DNA of 64,000 nt from Hyphomicrobiales bacterium (GTDB lineage Bacteria; Pseudomonadota; Alphaproteobacteria; Rhizobiales; Beijerinckiaceae): the NCBI GenBank assembly GCA_019075905.1, contig JAGXAM010000010.1, positions 1 to 64,000 on the forward strand. The letters run 5' to 3'. The notes beneath the pieces are model-generated. The model was not told the DNA's origin and did not search any database. It saw nothing but the letters and a program-made list of their open reading frames with translations. Each line of letters opens with the position of its first letter. Position 1 is the stretch's first letter. Shown piece by piece: positions 36,068-45,098 of the stretch. Both the position numbers and the translations under genes were made by a program.

Positions 36068-36829
36068 ATGCGCATATTACTCACCAATGATGATGGCATT
36101 CACGCTCCCGGCCTTGAGACGCTGGAGCGGGTTGCGCGCCAGCTTTCAGATGACGTCACCATCGTCGCCCCGGCCATCGACCAGTCCGGCGTCTCGCATT
36201 CCTTCTCGCTCAATGATCCCTTGCGGCTGCGGCAGATTTCGCCGCGCCATTTTGCCGTCAAGGGCACGCCGACCGATTGCGTGATCATGGCGGTCAAGCA
36301 CCTCATGAAGGACAATCCGCCCGATCTGATCCTTTCGGGCATCAACAGTGGCCAGAATGTCGCCGAGGATGTCACTTATTCCGGCACCATTGCCGGCGCG
36401 ATCGAAGGCACCATCCTCGGCATTCCCTCGATTGCGTTGTCGCAGGCCTATGGGCCGGCCGGGCGCGACAAGATCCGCTGGGATTGTGCCGAGGCGCTAG
36501 CCCCGGCCCTCATCCGCAAACTGACCTCCCGGGGATTTCCGCACGAAGTGCTGTTCAACCTGAATTTTCCCGATTGCGCGCCCGGCGAGGTGGCCGGCGT
36601 GCAAATGTGCGCGCAGGGGCGCCGCGACACCAACCTGCTGCGGGTTGAGGAGCGCCGCGACGGCCGGCAATTGCCCTATTACTGGCTGGCTTTCGCCCGG
36701 CCGACCTATTCACCGGGTCCCGGCACCGATCTTGCCACCCTCGCGGCGCAGAAAGTGGCGATCACGCCGCTGCGCATCAATTTGACCGACGACGCAACCT
36801 TGACACAATTTGCAACTCTGTTTGACTGA
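36068..36829 (+). CDS. surE: 5'/3'-nucleotidase SurE
   Basis: Metal-dependent nucleotidase acting on nucleoside monophosphates. The 253-residue protein has the metal site at its N-terminus (LLTNDDG, Asp8-Asp9), SGVSHSFSL, and the SGINSGQNV motif with the second Asn. A G-rich site (GGGGG) precedes the ATG. It is followed by pcm with a slight overlap or gap, depending on the pcm start, then by the nlpD-like gene. Confidence 0.96.
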   Translation: MRILLTNDDGIHAPGLETLERVARQLSDDVTIVAPAIDQSGVSHSFSLNDPLRLRQISPRHFAVKGTPTDCVIMAVKHLMKDNPPDLILSGINSGQNVAEDVTYSGTIAGAIEGTILGIPSIALSQAYGPAGRDKIRWDCAEALAPALIRKLTSRGFPHEVLFNLNFPDCAPGEVAGVQMCAQGRRDTNLLRVEERRDGRQLPYYWLAFARPTYSPGPGTDLATLAAQKVAITPLRINLTDDATLTQFATLFD

Positions 36830-36854
36830 CATCGCGTCAGGCGAGGTGAGGCAG

Positions 36855-37535
36855 GTGCTCGAAGGCAGCGACGATCAGGCAAGCGAACGCGAGGCCACTG
36901 CGCAGTTTGTGCTGAACCTGCGCGGGCGCGGCATCGGCAACCTTGATGTGCTGCGGGCGATGGAGAGTGTGGCGCGGCGTCATTTCGTGCCCCATCACTA
37001 CCGCGACCTTGCCAACCGCGATCTGGCGATCCCGATCAGTTGCGGCCAGACCATGCCGGCGCCCTGGCTGGCGGCGCGCATGGCCGAGGCGCTGGACCTT
37101 GGCGGGCGCGAGCGCGTGCTCGAAATCGGTACCGGCTCGGGCTATGTCACCGCCATTCTGGCGCGTCTCGCCGGGCATGTGGTGTCGATCGAGCGCTACC
37201 AGAGCCTGACCCTCGCAGCCAGGACAAGGCTCGCCCATCTGCGTGCGGATAATGCCGAGGTGCATTGGGCCGATGGTCTGACCCTGACCGGGGCCACCGG
37301 TTCGTTCGACCGCATCATCATTCATGCGGTGATGACCGGGGCGCCGACGTCATTCCTGCCGTTGCTGAAGCAGGGCGGACATATGATGTTTGCCCGCAAT
37401 ATTGCCAGCCACGGCCTGCAGCCCTGGCAAAGGCTGGTAACCCTGTCGCGCAATTCGGCGGGCGAAATCGCGGAAATCGACATCTGCGACTGCCACCTCA
37501 GGCCATTGACGCCGGGAAAATCGGCGGAATTGTGA
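36855..37535 (+). CDS. pcm: protein-L-isoaspartate O-methyltransferase family protein
   Basis: Repairs isomerised Asp/Asn residues in proteins by methylating isoaspartate with S-adenosylmethionine. About 226 residues, with the SAM motif RVLEIGTGSGYVTAIL and the family block RDLAIPISCGQT. The start is uncertain: GTG at 36855 with GAGG eight bases before it is used here, but GTG at 36846 and TTG codons back to 36810, inside surE, are open too. Where E. coli Pcm reads GQTISQP this protein has GQTMPAP, so the Ser thought to take part in catalysis is replaced by Pro-Ala. Confidence 0.85.
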   Translation: MLEGSDDQASEREATAQFVLNLRGRGIGNLDVLRAMESVARRHFVPHHYRDLANRDLAIPISCGQTMPAPWLAARMAEALDLGGRERVLEIGTGSGYVTAILARLAGHVVSIERYQSLTLAARTRLAHLRADNAEVHWADGLTLTGATGSFDRIIIHAVMTGAPTSFLPLLKQGGHMMFARNIASHGLQPWQRLVTLSRNSAGEIAEIDICDCHLRPLTPGKSAEL

Positions 37536-37640
37536 ATCCGGCTTCATGCAAGATGGTGAAAATCGATTCACCCTAAACGCTCCTTTAACACTCGTGGTGT
37601 ATTTCCTGGAATGTTGGTGGCGTAGCAGTGAGTTCGGGTC

Positions 37641-39119
37641 ATGGTTTCAGATTATCGTTTGTCTTGCCTGCGCTGGGCCTCGCGGCTCGCATTAGTGGGT
37701 GCCGCTGCCGGATTGTTGGCCGGCTGCGCCGATTCGAGCCGGTTTTCGGATCCTTTCAGCAATCCCTTTGGTTCGGACCACATGGCGACAGGCAGCATCC
37801 GGCATACGCGACCGATGCATCACCCGGCCATCTATCATCCGCCCGTGCAATATGCCCAGCCGATCACCTCGGAGCCGCTGGCCGCGCCGAAAATCGCCCG
37901 TTACGTCGCCCCGGTCAGCAGCGCGCCATCGGCGGGCTTCGTCGGCGCCTCGGGCGTTGCCATTGTCGCTGGCACCGGTGACAGCGCCAGCGTGCTCGCC
38001 CGCCGGTACAATGTGCCGGAAGCTGCCCTGCTGCGCGCCAATGGTTTTCACAGCGCCGCCGATATCCAGCCCGGCACGCATCTGATCATTCCCTACCAGA
38101 CCCAGAAAGCCGCCCGCGCCGCGCCATTTGCTGCGGCACCGGTGATGGCTGCTGCAAGGACGCGCGTGCCGCGGCTGCCCCTGGCGTCCCGTCAGCCGGG
38201 TTCATTCACCTATTCGCATCCCGATCTCGCCCCGCGCTCGTTGCAGCAGCAGGCCCGCGGCGCGCCGCATATTCCGGTGGCGGCTGCCGCCGTCGGTGCC
38301 GCAGCGGTCGGCGGTGGTGCCTTTGCGCTGACCCGCATGCATGACCTCGCCGAAATCAAGAAATACAAGGCCGAGGCTGCCGCCGCCCGGGCCGAGCTCG
38401 CCGAGGCACGTCAGGCCCAGCACGCCGGCAGCCGCACCGCCTCGCCGAAACTGGCCGCCGCTAGGGCCGCCAAGGTTGCTGCAACGCAAAAGAAGCTTGC
38501 CGCCCTGCAGCAGCATGAAGCCATGTTGCGCGCCAAAAAGCTCGCCGAAGCCCGGCAGGCGCAGTCGCTGAAGGCGACCAAGGCACAGCAGGCCAAAATT
38601 GCCAAGGCGAAGCTGGAAAAGGCCGAGCAGACCGAAAAGGCCGAAGCTATGGCCCGTTCGAAGGCGCATGCCACCCAGAAGGTGGCGATCGCCCGTCAGG
38701 CTCAGGCACCCGCAGCCGTCAGCCCGAAGGTTGACACCAAGCCCACCGGCTCCATTGCCATGGGCTGGCCGGTGCACGGCCGCATCATCCGCGGCTTTGA
38801 GCCGGGCGTGAATGACGGCATCAATATTTCGGTGCCGGACGGCACCCCGGTGCGCGCCATCGATGGCGGCGTCGTGGCCTATGCCGGCAGCCAGCTCAAG
38901 GGTTATGGCAATCTCGTGCTGATCCGCCATCCTAACGGCTTCATCTCCGCCTATGCCGACAATGGCGCGCTCAACGTCAAGCGCGGCCAGACGGTGACCC
39001 GCGGCGAGGTGATCGCCCATTCCGGGCAGAGCGGTGATGTCTCCTCGCCACAGCTGCACTTCGAATTGCGCAAGGGCACGGTGCCGGTCAACCCGACGCA
39101 TTTCCTCGCCGGGACCTGA
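37641..39119 (+). CDS. nlpD: NlpD-like LysM/LytM lipoprotein (M23 family, degenerate active site)
   Basis: A 492-residue outer-membrane lipoprotein: lipobox LLAGC ending at residue ~30, a LysM domain around 115-155 (ASVLARRYNVPEAALLRANG ... PGTHLIIP), a Lys/Ala/Gln-rich coiled coil at ~245-365 and a C-terminal M23/LytM domain. The first zinc-binding motif of active enzymes, H-x-G-x-D, is N-D-G-I-N here, and the H of YAH is also gone, leaving only L-H-F-E. It therefore probably activates an amidase, as NlpD and EnvC do in E. coli. The order surE-pcm-nlpD is the same as in E. coli. Confidence 0.88.
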   Translation: MVSDYRLSCLRWASRLALVGAAAGLLAGCADSSRFSDPFSNPFGSDHMATGSIRHTRPMHHPAIYHPPVQYAQPITSEPLAAPKIARYVAPVSSAPSAGFVGASGVAIVAGTGDSASVLARRYNVPEAALLRANGFHSAADIQPGTHLIIPYQTQKAARAAPFAAAPVMAAARTRVPRLPLASRQPGSFTYSHPDLAPRSLQQQARGAPHIPVAAAAVGAAAVGGGAFALTRMHDLAEIKKYKAEAAAARAELAEARQAQHAGSRTASPKLAAARAAKVAATQKKLAALQQHEAMLRAKKLAEARQAQSLKATKAQQAKIAKAKLEKAEQTEKAEAMARSKAHATQKVAIARQAQAPAAVSPKVDTKPTGSIAMGWPVHGRIIRGFEPGVNDGINISVPDGTPVRAIDGGVVAYAGSQLKGYGNLVLIRHPNGFISAYADNGALNVKRGQTVTRGEVIAHSGQSGDVSSPQLHFELRKGTVPVNPTHFLAGT

Positions 39120-39213
39120 GGGCGAATCATGAAGGGCAGGCGCCGGGTTGCGATCGGCGCGCCCTGAGACGAATCAAGGTTTTCCAGCCTGCCGAGGCGG
39201 TGGGCATGGACAA

Positions 39214-39256
39214 GGCGCGGTGGGTCCAAAGAAAGGCCCACCGCGCCGATATTTTT
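39214..39256 (+). terminator. rho-independent terminator after nlpD
   Basis: A perfect 11-bp stem, GGCGCGGTGGG (39214-39224) and CCCACCGCGCC (39237-39247), with a 12-base loop, followed by ATATTTTTG. It lies about 95 bases after the nlpD-like stop codon and before the tRNA gene on the other strand. Confidence 0.75.
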
Positions 39257-39339
39257 GAGGCCGACTTTTTTTGAGATTTTCGCAACACCGGCACGCTTTG
39301 TCCCGAGGTTTCCTCATGGAACAAAAACGCCCGGGCAAT

Positions 39340-39426
39340 TGGTGCGGCCAAGAGGACTCGAACCTCCACCTCGGTTAAAAGACTAGCACCTCAAGCTAGC
39401 GCGTCTACCAATTCCGCCATGGCCGC
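39340..39426 (-). tRNA. tRNA-Leu (anticodon GAG)
   Basis: Class II tRNA of 87 bases including an encoded CCA. The acceptor GCGGCCA (39420-39426 region) pairs with TGGCCGC, followed by discriminator A and CCA. The anticodon stem CTAGC/GCTAG encloses the loop TTGAGGT with anticodon GAG, which reads CUC and CUU. The D loop (GGTAGACGC) and T arm (GGTTCGAGTCC) are standard, and the long variable arm is present. Confidence 0.95.
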
Positions 39427-39500
39427 AGGCTCTAAAGCGGGGTTCCGCGTTAGCCCGGCACCGTGTAACAAATGCCTTTGCCAGTGACAAGGGCCTAAAC

Positions 39501-40253
39501 ATGAATGTGCGTCGTTCAATTGAGTTCAAACCGGTGGCGGGCTCTGCGCCGGTGCAATGGTGTGTCTCGGAGGGTCTCGTCGCCTATGAGCCGGCGCTGG
39601 CGGCCATGGAGCGGCGCGCCGAGGCCATCAGCCAGGGCAGGGCACCTGAATGTCTCTGGGCCCTGCAGCACCCGGCCATGTTCACCGCCGGCACCTCGGC
39701 CCGCCCCCAGGATCTGCTCGATGCCGAATTTCCGGTGCATGTCGCCGGGCGCGGCGGCCAATATACCTATCACGGTCCCGGCCAGCGGGTCGTTTATGTC
39801 ATGCTCGATCTCAACCGGAGGCGGCGGGACCTGCGCGCCTTCGTCTGCGCGCTGGAATCATGGGTGATCGCGGCGCTGGCGCAATTTGACATCGCCGGCG
39901 AGACCCGCAGCGGCCGGGTAGGGGTCTGGGTGCCGCGCCCCGACAAGCCCGCCGCGCCCGATGGCAGCCCTGCCGAGGACAAGATCGCCGCCATCGGCAT
40001 TCGCGTGCGCCGCTGGGTGAGTTTCCATGGCCTCGCGGTCAATGTCGAACCAAATCTGACACATTATCGCGGTATCGTGCCCTGTGGCATCAGCGAGCAG
40101 CACCTCGGTGTCACCAGCCTCGATGATTTGGCCCGCGCCCGCGGAACTGCCGCGCCCGGCATGGGGGCGTGTGATATTGCACTGCAACAAACCTTTCGCG
40201 AAATTTTTGGGTCGCTCGACCTGCAATCTCCGGAAACGCGGGGCCTTGTTTAG
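39501..40253 (+). CDS. lipB: octanoyltransferase (lipoate biosynthesis)
   Basis: Transfers octanoyl from acyl-carrier protein to lipoyl domains, the first step of lipoate synthesis. The 250-residue protein has the substrate loop [11 protein letters not shown], the catalytic Lys in [11 protein letters not shown] and the catalytic Cys in GIVPCGISE, so the Cys/Lys dyad is complete. Extra residues between 145 and 165 form a Pro-rich insert seen in many alphaproteobacteria. It lies between tRNA-Leu and the phasin gene. Confidence 0.95.
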   Translation: MNVRRSIEFKPVAGSAPVQWCVSEGLVAYEPALAAMERRAEAISQGRAPECLWALQHPAMFTAGTSARPQDLLDAEFPVHVAGRGGQYTYHGPGQRVVYVMLDLNRRRRDLRAFVCALESWVIAALAQFDIAGETRSGRVGVWVPRPDKPAAPDGSPAEDKIAAIGIRVRRWVSFHGLAVNVEPNLTHYRGIVPCGISEQHLGVTSLDDLARARGTAAPGMGACDIALQQTFREIFGSLDLQSPETRGLV

Positions 40254-40312
40254 ATAATGTCTAACAATTTCGGCGAAAATCGCTGTTGATGGGCACCAAA
40301 ATGTCACATGCT

Positions 40313-40358
40313 GCACTGCAAAATGTTCATTGACAAATTTTTGTGCAGTGCCTATATG
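40313..40358 (+). promoter_or_regulatory. phasin promoter with flanking inverted repeat
   Basis: A strong sigma-70 promoter: TTGACA (40330-40335), 17-base spacer, TATATG (40353-40358), with the phasin start about 95 bases downstream. A perfect 8-bp inverted repeat, GCACTGCA (40313-40320) and TGCAGTGC (40344-40351), brackets the -35 element. TGCA/CTGC-rich repeats are the kind of site bound by PhaR, the repressor that controls phasin genes in related bacteria; phaR itself is not in the window, so that link is inferred. Confidence 0.65.
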
Positions 40359-40452
40359 CGGATCATCAAAGAGGGGCTGGCATGGCTGGCGGTTCTTTGA
40401 AACATTTCCCCCGCGTCAGGCGCGAAGCGTCCGACCAATCCCGAGGTGCACC

Positions 40453-40806
40453 ATGGCTACCAACAACATCGAAGCTTTCCAGAAGTTCGGCAAAGACCAG
40501 TATGAAGCTGCCACCGCCGCGACCGCGACGCTGACCAAGGGCCTGCAGAAGATCGCGTCCGAGACGACCGATTATTCGAAGGCTGCCTACGAGCACGGCA
40601 CCGCCGCTTTCGAGAAGCTCATTGCCGCCAAGACCCCGGATGCTGCTTTCCAGATCCAGAGCGACTACGCCAAGTCGGCCTACGAGAGCTTCATCGCCCA
40701 GGCCACCAAGATCGGCGAGCTCTACACCAACATCGCCAAGGAAGCCTTCAAGCCGGTTGAAGTTGCCTTCACCAAGGCTCAGGAAGCTGCCAAGAAGGCT
40801 GCCTGA
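40453..40806 (+). CDS. phasin-family protein
   Basis: A 117-residue, mostly helical, Ala/Lys-rich protein of the alphaproteobacterial phasin family (MATNNIEAFQKFGK start, conserved YEAATAA). Phasins coat polyhydroxyalkanoate granules and control their size and number. The ATG at 40453 has GAGG eight bases upstream. It is a single-gene unit: strong promoter upstream and a terminator downstream. Some members of this family have other roles, so PHA association is likely rather than proven. Confidence 0.88.
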   Translation: MATNNIEAFQKFGKDQYEAATAATATLTKGLQKIASETTDYSKAAYEHGTAAFEKLIAAKTPDAAFQIQSDYAKSAYESFIAQATKIGELYTNIAKEAFKPVEVAFTKAQEAAKKAA

Positions 40807-40848
40807 AACGTTTCAAGCGCCTCGCGCGCCAGAGTTTTATGACGTACA

Positions 40849-40883
40849 GGCCCGGGCTTTGGCTCGGGCCTTTTTCTTTTTTT
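40849..40883 (+). terminator. rho-independent terminator of the phasin gene
   Basis: Stem GGCCCGGGC (40849-40857) pairs with GCTCGGGCC (40862-40870) across a 4-base loop, one G-T pair included, followed by TTTTTCTTTTTTT (40871-40883). It is a classic intrinsic terminator placed 42 bases after the phasin stop codon. Confidence 0.9.
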
Positions 40884-41059
40884 CGAGCAATTTCAGAGTG
40901 TGACGCTGCCGGCCGCGCGCCACGTCGGCCCTCAATTATTTTTTGCCCCGCGCCTGCGTCAACAAAATGCCGCCCAAAACCAGTGTCACCTCTGGTGCAT
41001 TGGCGTGGGGCGACTTAGATTAGGTGTTCAGCCACAACCGGGATGCGGAAAATAGCGCG

Positions 41060-41479
41060 ATGAGCACGGGCACGATTCAGAACCACTTGCAGGGCCAGCT
41101 CGCCCAGGCCGGGGTCATGGCCCCTGCCGGCGCCGCAACGCGTGGGGCTGGCCAGAAGGGCGAAGACGACAAGGGCGGCAATGGCGCCGGCACATCGGTG
41201 ATCACCCGCACCAAGGCCGTCACCAAAAAGCCGGCCATGTATCGCGTGCTGCTGCTCAACGACGATTATACGCCGATGGAATTCGTGACCCATGTCCTGC
41301 AGAAATATTTCCAGAAGGCGCTTGATGAAGCCACCCGCATCATGCTGCACGTTCACCAGAACGGCGTCGGCGAATGTGGTATCTATACCTTTGAGGTCGC
41401 CGAGACCAAAGTGACCCAGGTGATGGATTTTTCACGCAAGCACCAGCAACCGCTGCAATGCATTATGGAAAAGAAGTGA
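41060..41479 (+). CDS. clpS: ATP-dependent Clp protease adaptor ClpS
   Basis: Adaptor that delivers N-end-rule substrates to ClpAP. The core from about residue 58 is standard ([21 protein letters not shown]... with metal/peptide-pocket residues) and ends near the C-terminus with MEKK. The N-terminal ~57 residues are a Gly/Ala/Lys-rich extension, longer than the usual 20-30; total length 139 versus about 106-115 in most homologues. I chose the ATG at 41060; a start at 41024 would lengthen it further. clpA follows 54 bases later. Confidence 0.95.
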   Translation: MSTGTIQNHLQGQLAQAGVMAPAGAATRGAGQKGEDDKGGNGAGTSVITRTKAVTKKPAMYRVLLLNDDYTPMEFVTHVLQKYFQKALDEATRIMLHVHQNGVGECGIYTFEVAETKVTQVMDFSRKHQQPLQCIMEKK

Positions 41480-41533
41480 CCGCGCGTACCATGTGCCCGC
41501 TATCGATGCCTGTCCGTTCATAAGGGAGTCCGC

Positions 41534-43990
41534 ATGCCATCTTTTTCGCGCAGTCTGGAACAATCCTTGCACCGGGCACTGGCGGCCGCCAACGAGCGCC
41601 ACCACGAATATGCGACGCTGGAGCACCTGCTGCTCAGCCTCACCGACGATGCCGATGCCGCCGCCGTCATGCGCGCCTGCTCGGTCGATCTTGCCGTGCT
41701 GAAAAAGAGCCTCGTCGATTATATCGACCAGGAACTGGAAAATCTGGTGATCGACGGCACCGAGGACGCCAAGCCGACCGCCGGTTTCCAGCGGGTCATC
41801 CAGCGCGCGGTCATTCATGTGCAATCTTCCGGGCGCGAGGAAGTCACCGGTGCCAACCTGCTGGTGGCGATCTTTGCCGAACGCGAGAGCCATGCCGCCT
41901 ATTTCCTGCAGCAGCAGGACATGACCCGCTATGATGCCGTCAATTACATCAGCCACGGCATTGCCAAGCGCCCCGGTGCCAGCGAGAGCAAGGTGCCGCC
42001 GCGCGGTGCCATTGACCCCGAAGAGGCCAAGGATGGCAGCGAGTCAAAGGACAATGGCGAGGCCAAGAAAAAGGAGCAGGCGCTCGACACCTATTGCGTC
42101 AATCTCAACAAGAAGGCGCTTGCCGGCCGTATCGATCCGCTGATTGGCCGCGAACACGAGGTGCAGCGTGCCATTCAGGTGCTGTGCCGCCGCCAGAAGA
42201 ACAACCCGCTGCTGGTGGGTGATCCCGGCGTTGGCAAAACCGCCATTGCCGAAGGCCTTGCCCGCAAGATCGTCAAGAATGAGGTGCCCGAGGTTCTGGC
42301 CGGGGCGACGGTCTTCGCGCTGGACATGGGCACCCTGCTGGCGGGCACCCGTTATCGCGGCGATTTTGAAGAGCGCCTGAAGCAGGTGATGAAGGAAATC
42401 GAGACCCATAAAAACGCGATTTTGTTCATCGACGAGATCCACACCGTCATTGGCGCCGGGGCGACCTCGGGCGGTTCGATGGATGCCTCCAACCTGCTGA
42501 AGCCGGCACTGGCGCAAGGCACCTTGCGCTGCATCGGTTCGACTACCTACAAGGAATACCGCCAGTATTTCGAGAAGGACCGGGCGCTGGTGCGCCGCTT
42601 CCAGAAAATCGATGTCAATGAGCCGACCATCCCTGATGCCATCGAGATCATGAAGGGCCTCAAGCCCTATTTCGAGGAATTCCACAAGGTCCGCTTCACC
42701 AACGAGGCCGTGAAGGCCGCGGTCGATCTTTCGGCCCGCTATATCCACGATCGCAAGCTGCCGGACAAGGCGATTGATGTCATCGACGAGACTGGCGCCG
42801 GGCAGATGCTGCTGCCCGAGCCCAAGCGCAAGAAGGTGATCGGCGTCAAGGAGATCGAGGCGACCATTTCGACCATGGCGCGCATTCCCCCCAAATCCGT
42901 CTCCAAAGACGATGCCGAGGTGCTCGAACATCTCGAGGAGACCTTGAAGCGCGTCGTCTATGGGCAGGATGCTGCCATCGCCATTCTCACCTCGGCGATC
43001 AAGCTAGCGCGCGCTGGCCTTCGTGATGGCGAGAAGCCCATCGGCTCGTTCCTGTTTTCCGGCCCGACCGGCGTCGGCAAGACCGAGGCGGCACGCTCGC
43101 TCGCCTCAGCACTCGGCCTGCATCTGACCCGTTTCGACATGTCGGAATATATGGAGCGCCACACTGTCAGCCGCCTGATCGGCGCGCCGCCCGGCTATGT
43201 CGGCTTCGACCAGGGCGGCTTGCTGACCGATGCGGTCGATCAGCACCCGCATTCGGTGCTGCTGCTCGACGAGATCGAGAAAGCCCATCCTGACCTGTTC
43301 AACATCCTGTTGCAGGTGATGGATCACGGCAAGCTCACCGATCACAACGGCAAGCAGATCGACTTCAGGAATGTTTTCCTGATCATGACCACCAATGCCG
43401 GTGCCGCCGACAATGCCCGCAACACCATCGGCTTCACATCAGGCAAGCGCACCGGCGAGGATATCGAGGCGATCAACCGGATGTTCACCCCGGAATTTCG
43501 CAATCGCCTCGATGCCGTGGTGCAATTCGGCCATCTGCCGCATGATGTCATCAGCAAGGTCGTGGACAAGTTCATCGCCCAGCTCGATGCCCAGCTCGCG
43601 GACCGCAGTGTCACGGTCGAGCTCTCCGATGATGCCCGCAAATGGCTGGCACAGAAGGGTTATGACGAGGCTATGGGGGCAAGGCCCATGGCTCGCATCA
43701 TCCAGGAGACCATCAAGACGCCGCTGGCCGATGACATACTGTTCGGCCGCCTCAAGAATGGCGGCACGGTGCGGGTGATCGTCGCCGGCGAAGGTGCTGC
43801 CGCCAGGCTCGCCTTCGTCTTCCCCGAAGGCCCGGTGCTGCCGCGTCCCGAGGCCGATATTATCGAGGCCTCGCGCAAGCGCGTGCGCGCCGAGCCGGAA
43901 GTGCGCCGTGCCAAATCGCGCGCCGCCGCCGAGGCGCGCAAGAATGAGAAGCCCCGGCCCGTGCCCGATATTCTGCCCGCAAAGGACTGA
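41534..43990 (+). CDS. clpA: ATP-dependent Clp protease ATP-binding subunit ClpA
   Basis: AAA+ unfoldase that feeds ClpP. The 818-residue protein has an N-terminal Clp-N double repeat (about 1-145), a first AAA+ module with Walker [11 protein letters not shown] and Walker [11 protein letters not shown], a second with [10 protein letters not shown] and [10 protein letters not shown], and the IGF loop that docks ClpP (NTIGFTSG). The C-terminal tail is basic. A strong site (AAGGGAG) precedes the ATG. The order clpS-clpA is standard. Confidence 0.97.
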   Translation: MPSFSRSLEQSLHRALAAANERHHEYATLEHLLLSLTDDADAAAVMRACSVDLAVLKKSLVDYIDQELENLVIDGTEDAKPTAGFQRVIQRAVIHVQSSGREEVTGANLLVAIFAERESHAAYFLQQQDMTRYDAVNYISHGIAKRPGASESKVPPRGAIDPEEAKDGSESKDNGEAKKKEQALDTYCVNLNKKALAGRIDPLIGREHEVQRAIQVLCRRQKNNPLLVGDPGVGKTAIAEGLARKIVKNEVPEVLAGATVFALDMGTLLAGTRYRGDFEERLKQVMKEIETHKNAILFIDEIHTVIGAGATSGGSMDASNLLKPALAQGTLRCIGSTTYKEYRQYFEKDRALVRRFQKIDVNEPTIPDAIEIMKGLKPYFEEFHKVRFTNEAVKAAVDLSARYIHDRKLPDKAIDVIDETGAGQMLLPEPKRKKVIGVKEIEATISTMARIPPKSVSKDDAEVLEHLEETLKRVVYGQDAAIAILTSAIKLARAGLRDGEKPIGSFLFSGPTGVGKTEAARSLASALGLHLTRFDMSEYMERHTVSRLIGAPPGYVGFDQGGLLTDAVDQHPHSVLLLDEIEKAHPDLFNILLQVMDHGKLTDHNGKQIDFRNVFLIMTTNAGAADNARNTIGFTSGKRTGEDIEAINRMFTPEFRNRLDAVVQFGHLPHDVISKVVDKFIAQLDAQLADRSVTVELSDDARKWLAQKGYDEAMGARPMARIIQETIKTPLADDILFGRLKNGGTVRVIVAGEGAAARLAFVFPEGPVLPRPEADIIEASRKRVRAEPEVRRAKSRAAAEARKNEKPRPVPDILPAKD

Positions 43991-43998
43991 ACCGGCGC

Positions 43999-44748
43999 AT
44001 GGACATGGAGGGGCAGGTGGCAGGGCAGGCGCGCGGGCGCCTGGCGTGGTGGCGTGAAGGCGCGCGGCAGGCCATCATCGGCCCTGCTTGGGTCGTTGCT
44101 TTCTCGCTGTTTGGCATTGGCGGCCTCGCGCGCGCCGCGCATTACCCGCTGGGCGTCGCCATTGCCGCCACGGTCGGCATCTGGGCCGGGCCAGCGCAGG
44201 CGATTTTTTTCGTGGCCAGCGCCGCCAAGACCGCCTGGCCGGTGATCGCGCTGTCCGCCTCGCTGTCGTCGATGCGCATGCTGCCCATGACCATCGCCCT
44301 GCTGCCGCTTTTACGCAGCCCGAAGACCCGGCTCACCAGCATGGTTGCCGCCTCGTGGTTCATGGGCATCACCGTTTGGACCGAGAGCCTGCGGCGCACC
44401 CCGGCCTTGCCGCGCGAGGTGCGCCTGCCGTTCTATTTCGGCTTTGCCATGACCTGCATGGGGGTCGCGACCTGCACCACCGTACTCGGCTATGAGATTG
44501 TCTCGCGCGTGCCGCTGCCGCTGGCGGCCGCGCTGCTATTCTTGTCGCCTCTCTATTTCGTGGTGGCGCTGTCGCGCAACGCCCGGGTGGCGGCTGACTG
44601 GCTGGCCATCGTCCTTGGCATGGCGCTCGCGCCCCTTGCCATGGCCTATGTTGGCGGCGGCTTTGACCTCTTCGTGCTAGGGCTGGTCGCTGGGGGCGTA
44701 GCGTGGTTCTGGGGTTATCGCACACGCAAAAGGCTGGCAGGCCCATGA
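43999..44748 (+). CDS. azlC: AzlC-family branched-chain amino-acid exporter subunit
   Basis: Large subunit of an AzlCD-type exporter (YgaZ family), 249 residues with about five to six hydrophobic helices and the family start ARQAIIGPAWVVAFSLFGIGGLARAAHYPLG. It begins eight bases after clpA and overlaps azlD by four bases. Substrate (leucine/isoleucine analogues in Bacillus, valine in E. coli YgaZH) is inferred from family. Confidence 0.85.
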   Translation: MDMEGQVAGQARGRLAWWREGARQAIIGPAWVVAFSLFGIGGLARAAHYPLGVAIAATVGIWAGPAQAIFFVASAAKTAWPVIALSASLSSMRMLPMTIALLPLLRSPKTRLTSMVAASWFMGITVWTESLRRTPALPREVRLPFYFGFAMTCMGVATCTTVLGYEIVSRVPLPLAAALLFLSPLYFVVALSRNARVAADWLAIVLGMALAPLAMAYVGGGFDLFVLGLVAGGVAWFWGYRTRKRLAGP

Positions 44749-45098
44749 GCGAAGCTTGGTTTGACAGCGCCAGATCGCCTTATTTCGTGTTGTTCGCCTT
44801 CGGCTTTCTGCCCACCATCGGCTGGAAGCTGGGCAGCGCCTTCATCGCCCACGGTATTGATGAGGATTCCGAATTGTTCCGCTTCATCAACAGCGTCGCC
44901 TCGGCGCTGCTGGCCGGCATTGCTGCGCGCTTTTTGTTGCAGCCCCAAGGCGCGCTGGCACATGCGCCGCCGCTGGCGCGCATCGGCGCGCTCGTCATCG
45001 GCCTTGCCGCTTTTGCCGTTACCCGCCGCTCGGTCTTTGCCGGCGTGCTGGCCGGCGAGGCGGCGATTATGGTGCTGACTTTCGCAGCCTCGCATTGA
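44745..45098 (+). CDS. azlD: AzlD-family transporter small subunit
   Basis: Small partner of AzlC, 117 residues with three to four hydrophobic segments. The conserved pattern of an early membrane helix and a C-terminal VTRRSVFAGVLAGEAAIM is typical of the family. The ATG at 44745 overlaps azlC by ATGA, so both are made together. The 3' end overlaps the end of the convergent acyltransferase gene by about 32 bases. Confidence 0.82.
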   Translation: MSEAWFDSARSPYFVLFAFGFLPTIGWKLGSAFIAHGIDEDSELFRFINSVASALLAGIAARFLLQPQGALAHAPPLARIGALVIGLAAFAVTRRSVFAGVLAGEAAIMVLTFAASH

